The notes beneath the pieces are model-generated. The model did no database searches. It saw only the letters and a list, made by a program, of their open reading frames with translations, and was not told where the DNA came from. The translations under genes were made by a program, and so were the position numbers. A stretch of DNA of 63,795 nucleotides. It comes from Candidatus Thalassospirochaeta sargassi (lineage in GTDB: Bacteria; Spirochaetota; Spirochaetia; UBA9216). This document shows positions 8,636 through 16,433 of this stretch, in pieces (position 1 is the first letter of the stretch; every line of letters begins with the position of its first letter). Location of the stretch: assembly GCA_028532855.1 (NCBI GenBank), contig JAQQAL010000042.1, positions 1 to 63,795 on the forward strand, given 5' to 3'.

Positions 8636-9594
8636 TTCTCCGGGGCCTCCCAAATCTCAGTAATACTCCTGGCTTCCATCCTGAACCGATACTTGTTTGT
8701 CTCGACCCATTCGCGGGCTTCACGGAATTCCTTCAGCGCCGTGAAAAAACTCTCTCCGCTTTTAAAATGATATGAAGGGAAACGAGATTTGGGAATAGTT
8801 CCGCTGTCTCCGTCGAATCTTACTGTAAGATTTTTAAGGTAGAAAAAACGGTAGCTTTTATCCGGGGTGATTGATTCTTCTGGTATTTCATCAAGATATT
8901 TTATACGCAGTGATGTTTTACATTGAATGCGCTCACCCCACATGTGGGCTCTGAAGCCGAAATCCATCTTCTGCCACCATTTACTGTATATCCGCCTATC
9001 GAATCCGCCAAGTTTCCTGAACAGCTCACGGTCATAAATTCCACAGTAATCAAACGGAAACAGGCTGTCCATCCCGTCCACCGAAGGCGGCAGCTGTACG
9101 ATCTTCAGAGAATTCTTCAGATAGGCCGGCGACATGATAGTAGGAACTGTGGACTGTTTTCTTGATTGAATAAGAGGAACACAGCAAAGACAGTCAGCAA
9201 GGCTTATCTGTTCAAGAAGCCGTTCAGAGAGGACTCCGGGGCTTACACTCATATCATCATAGAGGACCAGGACATAGCGTGATTCTGATTCTTCAATCCC
9301 GATATTTATTTTTTCACCTTCAGTGGTCTGATTATGGATTCTTATAAAACGAACGGATGGGAAACGGACTGACATCGATTCCACATCGTATCCGGCTCCT
9401 CCGCCCTCAATGGAGATAATTTCATAAGCATTCAGTTTACCAAGCAGGCTGAGTGTTTCAGTTTTAAATACTCGCCCGGCTCTGTCAAGAAGAACTATGG
9501 AGATTAACGGCGGACGTTTGCGCATCTCAGGCTCACGCCTGCCGCCGATTACAGTATAATCAACCTTATCAATAGTTGTAGGTGTAGTATTCAT
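8632..9594 (-). CDS. Family 2-like glycosyltransferase
   Basis: A GT-A type glycosyltransferase of about 320 residues. Visible features are the opening LISIVLLDRAGR strand, the LVLYDDMSVSPG segment carrying the DxD-like acidic motif, and FPFDYCGIYDRELFRKLGGF, which matches the acceptor-loop region of GT2 enzymes, followed by WWQKMDFGFR. I place the start at ATG 9594, inside the end of the spiro-SPASM gene; ATG 9525 is another candidate, and the frame remains open upstream to 9675. The ribosome site is weak, as expected for translational coupling. Donor and acceptor are unknown. Confidence 0.72.
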   Translation of the reverse strand: MNTTPTTIDKVDYTVIGGRREPEMRKRPPLISIVLLDRAGRVFKTETLSLLGKLNAYEIISIEGGGAGYDVESMSVRFPSVRFIRIHNQTTEGEKINIGIEESESRYVLVLYDDMSVSPGVLSERLLEQISLADCLCCVPLIQSRKQSTVPTIMSPAYLKNSLKIVQLPPSVDGMDSLFPFDYCGIYDRELFRKLGGFDRRIYSKWWQKMDFGFRAHMWGERIQCKTSLRIKYLDEIPEESITPDKSYRFFYLKNLTVRFDGDSGTIPKSRFPSYHFKSGESFFTALKEFREAREWVETNKYRFRMEARSITEIWEAPEN

Positions 9595-11074
9595 CGCAAT
9601 TCCGGCAAATACCGGGATACTCCTCATCCAGATGCTGTCGGTAGATATCGCTTCCGGCCAGCCAGATCTCCTCAATATTGTCTGTGAAGAGGTTACCTAG
9701 AACAGTTTCACAGTCAAGATCGTCCCTGCAGAGAGGAACACTGCCGTCGACCAGAACCGTCAATTCTCTCTTCAAATGCCAGCACGGAAGCCGCTTAACG
9801 GGCGACAGATCGGTAACCTTCCTCTGTTCGAGTCTACCGCAGCACCAGTCATATTTCTGTATGATAACATTATTTGTCCGCTCTTTCCAATATTTATAGA
9901 AAAGCTCGTTGTCTTCCTCATTTTCCTTCATCCTGACTACCTGAACCCAGGTATTATCGGGGCTTTCGGCATACAGACGCTCAGCGAATGCATAGGCTTC
10001 ATCATAACCGCCGCCTCGAAGCTTCTCATAAATCCCTCGGTCCAGAGCATCGAGATCAACAATCCAGCTGATTTTTCCTGAATCCATGGAAAGAATTGCA
10101 TCAAGCTGCCCGGTTTGCCAGCCTATCCCGGAGGTTTCAATCAAAAGTGAAAAATTATCATATTTCAGCACTGCGGCAGCCAGTCCGGATACATCAGAAT
10201 GCAGTGCAGGTTCATTCCGAACCGACAGGCTTATAACAGCATCACCTGAAAAACCTGAAATCTTTTCGAGGGCAGATTTAAAATCTCCCAGCGACATTTC
10301 ATTCCCGCGTCCGCTTAATCCTCCGTTTTCAGGCATATAGTTCAACTGTTGTGGGTGCGCCGAGCTTGTCTCGAACTCAAAAAAGATGGGAAGCGAACGA
10401 AGCAGTTCTCCCCGATTCCTAACTGTCTTTAAAATTCGTCCTGAGACCGATTCTTCCTCAGAACCTTCACTGACAGCTGTAAAAATCGACTGCAGCTGAA
10501 GGAAATTTCTCTTCGTGTCCGGATAAAGGCGAACACGAAGCAGACGCTGATCATCCGGCGAAATCTCAGTTTCAATTTCGAAGGCGTTGATATCCTTCTC
10601 TATCAGAGAAAAAATGCTGTCTCTCTCAATAGCTTCAGTGCTATGTTCAGCAAGCTTTGCCAGCATCGACAGTATCGATGGTTTTATTATCTCCACGCTG
10701 ATACCTGAGGGGAATCCGTCTGCAAAAGTATATTCACAGAAATACCGGCAATGGTTTGAGTACATCTTTTGTGTAAGCGAAATGTCAACCAACGGACAGT
10801 CCGCGCCGTAATAAAAAATATTATCAAAACCGGCAGCAACCTTTGTAAGGGCTTCAATAAGTCCTGATGGAGTATTGTCGTCAACCATAAAATGTTTAAA
10901 GCCTTCAAAAGCTTCAGTGCCGGCGCCCGGCGGCAGCAGTACAGCTTTTTCAGTTATTTCAGGCATTCCGCCCGCCGATTCAACAGCATAAGATACCGAA
11001 TGTCGATTTTGGTAGAGTTCTTTATAAGCATATTCTGAAATATTCAGTGCATTGAGAATTACTATATTATTCAT
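9569..11074 (-). CDS. Spiro-SPASM protein: nucleotidyltransferase-like domain, degenerate radical-SAM core, SPASM domain
   Basis: First gene of the seven-gene operon, 501 residues. Residues 1-190 resemble a sugar nucleotidyltransferase (FYYGADCPLVDISL near 87-100). Residues 225-400 look like a radical-SAM barrel without its CxxxCxxC cluster: the equivalent stretch near 231-246 (FFEFETSSAHPQQLNY) has no cysteine, although SVRNEPALHSD near 284 resembles the GGEP motif. The C-terminus is a SPASM iron-sulfur domain with Cys 431, 449, 455, 490 and 493 and a GNLF...EEIW segment. From memory, a protein family called spiro-SPASM has been described from spirochaetes. Function unknown; it starts the operon facing xseA. 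Confidence 0.78.
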   Translation of the reverse strand: MNNIVILNALNISEYAYKELYQNRHSVSYAVESAGGMPEITEKAVLLPPGAGTEAFEGFKHFMVDDNTPSGLIEALTKVAAGFDNIFYYGADCPLVDISLTQKMYSNHCRYFCEYTFADGFPSGISVEIIKPSILSMLAKLAEHSTEAIERDSIFSLIEKDINAFEIETEISPDDQRLLRVRLYPDTKRNFLQLQSIFTAVSEGSEEESVSGRILKTVRNRGELLRSLPIFFEFETSSAHPQQLNYMPENGGLSGRGNEMSLGDFKSALEKISGFSGDAVISLSVRNEPALHSDVSGLAAAVLKYDNFSLLIETSGIGWQTGQLDAILSMDSGKISWIVDLDALDRGIYEKLRGGGYDEAYAFAERLYAESPDNTWVQVVRMKENEEDNELFYKYWKERTNNVIIQKYDWCCGRLEQRKVTDLSPVKRLPCWHLKRELTVLVDGSVPLCRDDLDCETVLGNLFTDNIEEIWLAGSDIYRQHLDEEYPGICRNCDEYYTYNY

Positions 11075-11166
11075 ATATCAATTATCGACACCTCAGGAAG
11101 CATTTTTAAACTTTTGCTTCACAAGTATTTCAATTCCGCTCAGGAAGTTGTATTCTCGAATGCGTT

Positions 11167-12387
11167 ATGTACGGCTACGGCGATAAAATTTTTTCAGTAA
11201 CAGAAATCACCGGACTAATTAAAGATACTCTTGAAGAAGGATTCAGCAATATTCGGATTACCGGCGAAATTTCCAACTGCCGGCCTTCAAGTACGGGACA
11301 TCTGTATTTTACTCTCAAGGACAAAAACGCGATGATCAGCGCCGTAATGTTCAAGGGAAGGCAGAGAGCCCTTGCCTTCACTCCCGGCGACGGGATGCTT
11401 GTAAAGGTATCTGGCAATATCTCGGTATATGCCCTGCGAGGCTCGTACCAGATTATCTGCGACAGTATTGAAAAGGCCGGTGAAGGCGAGATCCTCGCCA
11501 TGCTTGAGGAACGGAAAAAGAAGCTTGCGGCTGAGGGACTGTTCGATTCTGAAAGGAAAAAACAGCTGCCTATGTTTCCATCAAAAGTCGCAGTTGTGAC
11601 ATCTCCTACAGGAGCGGCTATTCGCGATATTCTAAGGGTTACCGGTCGCAGGAATTCGGGACTTAATATCGCTGTAGTGCCGGCGCCGGTACAGGGCGAT
11701 ACAGCAGCGGCGAAGATTGCAGAGCAGATACGACGGGCGGATGTCTACAGTCTCGGCGAAGTCCTTATAGTAGGAAGGGGCGGAGGATCCCTCGAGGATC
11801 TGCTGCCATTTTCGGATGAGGAAGTCGTTAGGGCAATTGCAGAATGTTCAATACCTGTTATTTCAGCCGTCGGACATGAAATTGACCGCTCGCTCTCAGA
11901 CCTTGCAGCTGATGTATCAGCCCCCACCCCCTCGGCCGCCGCCGAAATCGTCAGTGCGGGCAGGGATGAGCTTGCCGCGCGCGTAAGCCAGTTATATGAA
12001 TCTATTACCGGCGAAATGAGCCGCCAGACCGAACGGATAAGGCTTCTTGCCTCAAAATACAGCGGCGCTAACCTTGAAGAGAGCTTCTTCATTCTTATTC
12101 AGCCGGTATTAAACCGTTTCGACGACATGAAAGAAGAGCTGATAACAAACTTCAGTAATGCTGTAAAAGACAGGCGGCACAGGTTAGACGGTGCGGCAAG
12201 GGAGCTGAATGCGGTATCACCCCAGTCAATTCTTGAACGGGGATATACAATAATGACTGACAAACAGACTGGCCGGCTGATTAAATCAGCCGCCGAGGCA
12301 GAACCGGGCTCGGAGGCCCTGGTAAGATTCCACGACGGCACAGCAGACGTCAGCATCAAAGAGAGGTTACAGAATGAAGAAATTTGA
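11167..12387 (+). CDS. xseA: Exodeoxyribonuclease VII large subunit
   Basis: Catalytic subunit of exonuclease VII, which degrades single-stranded DNA from both ends. The N-terminal OB-fold (about residues 10-105: FSVTEITGLI, NCRPSSTGHLYFTLKD) precedes the Exonuc_VII_L core with VTSPTGAAIRDIL near 140 and the GRGGGSLEDLLPF motif near 200. A helical, coiled-coil-like C-terminal region follows, ending in LERGYTIMTD. The 406-residue length is normal. It overlaps xseB by 14 nt and is divergent from the glycan operon. The ATG at 11167 lacks an obvious Shine-Dalgarno sequence. Confidence 0.95.
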   Translation: MYGYGDKIFSVTEITGLIKDTLEEGFSNIRITGEISNCRPSSTGHLYFTLKDKNAMISAVMFKGRQRALAFTPGDGMLVKVSGNISVYALRGSYQIICDSIEKAGEGEILAMLEERKKKLAAEGLFDSERKKQLPMFPSKVAVVTSPTGAAIRDILRVTGRRNSGLNIAVVPAPVQGDTAAAKIAEQIRRADVYSLGEVLIVGRGGGSLEDLLPFSDEEVVRAIAECSIPVISAVGHEIDRSLSDLAADVSAPTPSAAAEIVSAGRDELAARVSQLYESITGEMSRQTERIRLLASKYSGANLEESFFILIQPVLNRFDDMKEELITNFSNAVKDRRHRLDGAARELNAVSPQSILERGYTIMTDKQTGRLIKSAAEAEPGSEALVRFHDGTADVSIKERLQNEEI

Positions 12388-12607
12388 AGAGAGACTCAGC
12401 CGGCTTGAAGAAATAAATACCGCGATCAAAGGCGGTGGTGATCTTGATGAATCTCTAAAACTATTCGAAGAGGGAGTGAAACTTGCGAAGAGTCTTGAAA
12501 AAGATCTGATAAAGGTTGAGCGAAGAATAGAGATCCTGGTGAATGAACCGGTTAAAGAAGAAGGTGAGGAGCCTAACCTGGAGCTTTTTCCTGAATTAAA
12601 CGATTAA
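12374..12607 (+). CDS. xseB: Exodeoxyribonuclease VII small subunit
   Basis: A 77-residue helical protein that binds the XseA coiled coil. The family pattern is clear: FEERLSRLEEINTAIKGGG at the N-terminus, then LDESLKLFEEGVKLAKSLE. The start lies inside the end of xseA, after GAGG, so the two are translationally coupled. Its TAA overlaps the stop codon of the convergent DUF192 gene by 4 nt, leaving no room for a separate terminator. Confidence 0.93.
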   Translation: MKKFEERLSRLEEINTAIKGGGDLDESLKLFEEGVKLAKSLEKDLIKVERRIEILVNEPVKEEGEEPNLELFPELND

Positions 12608-13041
12608 TCAAAGTGCATATAGTCGCCAACGTCAATTCCCTTACGAGAAAACCATCCCTGATTCATTTCAAGGGCATATCGAACTGAATTAATTGATTCA
12701 ACCGGCCGCAGCGATTCAGGTTTCATATCGTATATTTCCATAATCTCACCCTCTGCCGATATGTAGGCTATTGAGAGAGGGATAAGCGTGTTTTTCATCC
12801 AGAATGAAAGCTTTTGATCACTTTCAAATATAAAAAGCATTCCGGCATCTTCCGGCATAGACTTTCTGTTCATCAAACCGGTTCGTCTTGATTCAGAATC
12901 GTCGGCTATTTCAACTTCGACATCAATCCCGCCGAGGGTGATTACCCTTTTATCGAGCTTCTCCCCCCGTCCCATGGATATCAACAGCAGACATCCTGTA
13001 GAAATTATTACTATTAGTGCAAAATAAATACTTTTTTTCAT
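12604..13041 (-). CDS. DUF192 family exported protein
   Basis: A 145-residue protein with an N-terminal membrane or signal segment (residues 4-24). It contains a Cys at 17 in the context STGC that could be a relaxed spirochaetal lipobox. The DUF192 domain is clear: RRTGLMNRKSMPEDAGMLFI, then FWMKNTLIPLSIAYI and the late VRYALEMNQGWF stretch. The biochemical role of DUF192 is unknown. It is the last gene of a minus-strand operon and lies 5 nt after the preceding gene. Lipoprotein status is uncertain because the residues before Cys17 fit the usual lipobox poorly. Confidence 0.85.
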   Translation of the reverse strand: MKKSIYFALIVIISTGCLLLISMGRGEKLDKRVITLGGIDVEVEIADDSESRRTGLMNRKSMPEDAGMLFIFESDQKLSFWMKNTLIPLSIAYISAEGEIMEIYDMKPESLRPVESINSVRYALEMNQGWFSRKGIDVGDYMHFD

Positions 13042-13046
13042 AAGCG

Positions 13047-13631
13047 TTAAAATGAATCTATGAAATCCTGCCGCAGCATGGATTCAACAGACTCCGCCGC
13101 AGCCGATTCCTGCTGCAGGCGCCTGAAAACCTCACGATCAATGTATTTTATACTTAACGGGCGTTCAAGACTTAGACTCGTCTTTTCATTCTGCCAGATT
13201 GTTTTTGACGGATCAAGAAAGGTTGGTTCACCGTATTTCTTTTTGAGCGCTGCGTAGATACTGTAATGATCTACATACTCCTCATCCAGAACCATTGTGA
13301 TCAGGTAAAGCTTGTCGTCGTCAAACTGAAAATAGCCGCGCTCAACATAAAAAGCTCCGTCACAGTCTATAACCTGATTGTCGTCATTAGGAAGCATGGA
13401 AACATCGGGCTCCCCACGATAGCTGAAATCGGTATCTTTCAGCAGTTCTCTTTTCACGTCTTCGATATCCATACCAAGCATGATGTTACCGTGACCTGCC
13501 GGAATATCTTCAAATACAGCTTCTGCAGGACGGCCCTCTTCCGAACTGATGGTTGACTGAGAAAATACGGGAAATAAGAAAGAAATAGCAAAAATTATGA
13601 TAAAAATATTTCTTTTAGCATTAAAAATCAC
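13047..13631 (-). CDS. Exported protein of unknown function
   Basis: A 194-residue protein with a signal peptide (residues 1-24, ending VFS before QST). The mature part has an IMLGMDIEDVKRELL segment near residue 50 and a KKKYGEPTF segment near 130, a pattern seen in small periplasmic proteins that judge domain size by a LGMSxxEV-like motif; the resemblance to BamE/SmpA-like folds is only suggestive. It lies between the TylF-like methyltransferase and DUF192 genes with short gaps, so it is probably co-transcribed. No catalytic residues are evident. Confidence 0.7.
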   Translation of the reverse strand: MIFNAKRNIFIIIFAISFLFPVFSQSTISSEEGRPAEAVFEDIPAGHGNIMLGMDIEDVKRELLKDTDFSYRGEPDVSMLPNDDNQVIDCDGAFYVERGYFQFDDDKLYLITMVLDEEYVDHYSIYAALKKKYGEPTFLDPSKTIWQNEKTSLSLERPLSIKYIDREVFRRLQQESAAAESVESMLRQDFIDSF

Positions 13632-13664
13632 AGATGGATCCGCCTTTCTTTAATTATCGGTATA

Positions 13665-14426
13665 TTATTCCGGAATTTCAGTCTTTATGCTGATTCTGCC
13701 GGTATAATCTATCCGGTTCAGCAGGACGGATGATGATTCTCCGAAATATTCATCCACTGCTTTTCTGGCTCCTGTAAAATGTCCGTAGTCGTCAATCAGA
13801 AGAGCACCGCCCTTCGTTAATAACGGATAAAGCAGTTCGAGCTCGATTCTTGTAGAATCGTACCAATCCGTATCAAGTCTTAAAAGACTTATCTGCTCCG
13901 GAATATTCTGCTCAAGGGTCTGTTCTACAGGTCCCTCAATAAATACCAGATTTGATGCGGGGTAACCGGTAGTAAGAATATTCTCACGTACATTCTCGAG
14001 AGATACAGCCCAGTCGGTAAAATTGTCCGACAGGCCGGCCTTATCTCTATTCCACTTCTCCGCAACAGAGCGTCCATTCCATGCAATGAAATCATTTCCT
14101 CCGGGTTCGGTCATTCCGGCATAGGTATCGTAGAGATGGATAGTTCTGCCTGCATCTCCCATCTGCAGCAGCGTCATGGCCATAAGCATGCATGAACCGC
14201 CCTTCCATACCCCGCATTCGACAAAATCTCCGGGTATTCTGCTGCGCACTATATATTCAACAGCCTTGTACAAGGCATATCCGCGCTCAACCGATGTCAT
14301 AGTAAAAGGACTGACTGCGGCCCAGATCTTCCTGAAGGGTTCTTCCATATCTATAAGATACTGCGACGGCGGTATTATGCCGTAACCTTTCTCTCCAAGA
14401 AATTCCGCTGCTTCCCTTTCCGTCAT
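13665..14426 (-). CDS. TylF/MycF-like sugar O-methyltransferase
   Basis: A 253-residue class I methyltransferase of the TylF family, whose studied members methylate sugar hydroxyls using SAM and Mg2+. Visible family stretches are VERGYALYKAVEYI, the SAM-binding GDFVECGVWKGGSCMLMA near residue 65, IHLYDTYAGMTEP near 100, LLRLDTDWYDST with the metal-binding Asp residues near 182, and LLIDDYGHF near 215. It sits 20 nt after ligA. A role in surface-glycan methylation is inferred from the family; the substrate is unknown. Confidence 0.87.
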   Translation of the reverse strand: MTEREAAEFLGEKGYGIIPPSQYLIDMEEPFRKIWAAVSPFTMTSVERGYALYKAVEYIVRSRIPGDFVECGVWKGGSCMLMAMTLLQMGDAGRTIHLYDTYAGMTEPGGNDFIAWNGRSVAEKWNRDKAGLSDNFTDWAVSLENVRENILTTGYPASNLVFIEGPVEQTLEQNIPEQISLLRLDTDWYDSTRIELELLYPLLTKGGALLIDDYGHFTGARKAVDEYFGESSSVLLNRIDYTGRISIKTEIPE

Positions 14427-14446
14427 TCCTCTTCCACCTTTTTTAA

Positions 14447-16429
14447 TCAGTCGCTTATCAGTTCGAGAAATCGTTCTTCTGAAACAATCTCAACACCTAG
14501 TTTTTCAGCCTTTGCCTGCTTGCTTCCGCCTCCGGTCCCGCAGAGCAGATGGGTGGTTTTACCGGTAACCCCTGTGACCGTATTTCCACCCCGTCTTTTA
14601 ATCTCATCAAGGGCAAGATCCCTGGGTTTGAAGTGTTCAAAACTTCCGGTCACACACCAGCTTTGCCCTGTAAAAACCCCCTCAGTCACCTTCAGTTCGT
14701 TTGGATCAGCTTCAAAACGCAGACCGGCCTTTTTCAGGGCGTTAATCCTTGAGCGCAGTTCGGGACGTCTGAGCTCGGAGGTGATAATTTCGGCAGTTCG
14801 TTCACCGATACCGTGAATTGCGGTTAGAGCCCCGGTGTCATCATCTTCCGCGGCCTTAATCAGTTTATCGATGGAGTTGAAACCGGCATTAATCAATATC
14901 TCAGCGGCTTTTCGGCCTAGCTCAGGGATGCCGAGGGAACTCAACACTGTCTGGAACGGTTTCTCAAGGCTCTTTTTTATTCCGTCTTTTATAAGCGCAA
15001 CCTTCTTCTCACCGAAACCTTTTTCATCAATCAGATCGTCATAAGAACAGGTATATAAATCCTCGATATCAGTTATCATTCCCCGGCTTATAAGGTATTC
15101 GACCGTTTCAGGGCCGAAATTTTCAATATCCATCTGCTTTTTATCTACGAAAAAGAATATCCGGCCCATAACCTGGTCGGGACAGGCCCTGTTAGGGCAG
15201 AAATGATGGGCGCCCCGTTTAACAAGGGTTGTGCCGCAGGACGGGCATTCCGTGGGCATTTCCCATACAGGGCTGCCGCCCTTCTCTACAACCTCTTCAA
15301 CGGCCGGGATAACGTCTCCGCGTCTTGATATAGAAACTGTATCGCCGGGGGCGGCTTCGAGCATGCTGATATATTCCTGATTATGCAGGGTAACATTCTG
15401 AACGGTTGAACCGCCTATCTGGACAGCTTCAACCCTGCCTACAGGGGTTATCCTGCCGGTTCGGCCTACCTGAACATCGATGCTCTTTATCTTTGTCTCA
15501 GCCTGAACCGATTCGAATTTAAAGGCTATTGCCCATCGAGGATGATGCCCGGTATACCCCAGAGCCTCACGAGCAGCAATCTCGTTAACTTTAATTACAA
15601 GACCGTCTATTTCATATGGCAAACCGGCGCGTTCCTGTGTTGAGCGTTCTATGTAATCACGCAGCTCCCGGGTAGTCTTGAAAAAACTGTAGCGGGGATT
15701 CAGCCTGAAACCCAGTGACTCAAGTCTCGCAATAATTTCCTTATGTTCCGATGGTTGATTCTCAAAAAAACCTTCATAAATAAATATATCAAGCGGGATT
15801 TTCGCTGTTTCGGAGCTTTTTATCCTCCGTATGGTGCCGGCGGCAAGATTTCGCGGATTGGCATACGGCGGATCCATTTTTTTATTCAATTCCTCGAACT
15901 TATCCAGAGGCAGGTAAATCTCACCCCTTACGGCAAGGTCAACCGGCTCTGGGAGTCTCAATGGTACAGAACCGATTGTTTTCACATTAGCCGTAACGTC
16001 ATTACCGACAAAGCCGTTGCCCCGGGTGACTGCCCGCTTAAGCAGCCCCTTCTCGTAGTAAAGGACGATGGAGATACCGTCAATCTTTTCTTCGATTGAG
16101 AACCCAAGCTCTCTACCGGCGTTCTTATCGGTCTTTAGCATCCAGGATTCAACTTCACCAGCCGTATAAGCCTTGTCAAGACTTAAAACAGGTATACTGT
16201 GCTTTGCTTCGGGAAGATCTGAAGCCAGATCAGAACCGACCCTTGCCGTGGGCGAATCATCAGATTTGAACTCCGGATTCTCATTTTCCAGCTTCTGCAG
16301 CCTATCGAAGAGTCTGTCGTATTCAAGATCTTCAACTTCAGGCGCCGCAAGAACGTAGTATTTATGCTGATATAAACGAAGGAGATCCGAAAGTCTTCGA
16401 ATCTCCTCCTGTATTTCCATTTTATTCAT
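14447..16429 (-). CDS. ligA: NAD-dependent DNA ligase
   Basis: Seals nicks in DNA during replication and repair, using NAD+. The 660-residue protein has the full domain order: Ia domain, adenylation domain with the nucleophile Lys115 in EEKIDG, OB-fold (VGRTGRITPVGRVE), four-cysteine zinc finger (CPSCGTTL and CPNRAC), helix-hairpin-helix repeats (LGIPELGRKAAEILI, IHGIGERTAEII) and a C-terminal BRCT domain (WCVTGSFEHF). Length and domains are normal. It starts 4 nt after the SPOR-protein stop, so both are in one transcript. Confidence 0.97.
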   Translation of the reverse strand: MNKMEIQEEIRRLSDLLRLYQHKYYVLAAPEVEDLEYDRLFDRLQKLENENPEFKSDDSPTARVGSDLASDLPEAKHSIPVLSLDKAYTAGEVESWMLKTDKNAGRELGFSIEEKIDGISIVLYYEKGLLKRAVTRGNGFVGNDVTANVKTIGSVPLRLPEPVDLAVRGEIYLPLDKFEELNKKMDPPYANPRNLAAGTIRRIKSSETAKIPLDIFIYEGFFENQPSEHKEIIARLESLGFRLNPRYSFFKTTRELRDYIERSTQERAGLPYEIDGLVIKVNEIAAREALGYTGHHPRWAIAFKFESVQAETKIKSIDVQVGRTGRITPVGRVEAVQIGGSTVQNVTLHNQEYISMLEAAPGDTVSISRRGDVIPAVEEVVEKGGSPVWEMPTECPSCGTTLVKRGAHHFCPNRACPDQVMGRIFFFVDKKQMDIENFGPETVEYLISRGMITDIEDLYTCSYDDLIDEKGFGEKKVALIKDGIKKSLEKPFQTVLSSLGIPELGRKAAEILINAGFNSIDKLIKAAEDDDTGALTAIHGIGERTAEIITSELRRPELRSRINALKKAGLRFEADPNELKVTEGVFTGQSWCVTGSFEHFKPRDLALDEIKRRGGNTVTGVTGKTTHLLCGTGGGSKQAKAEKLGVEIVSEERFLELISD

Positions 16430-16433
16430 GCCG

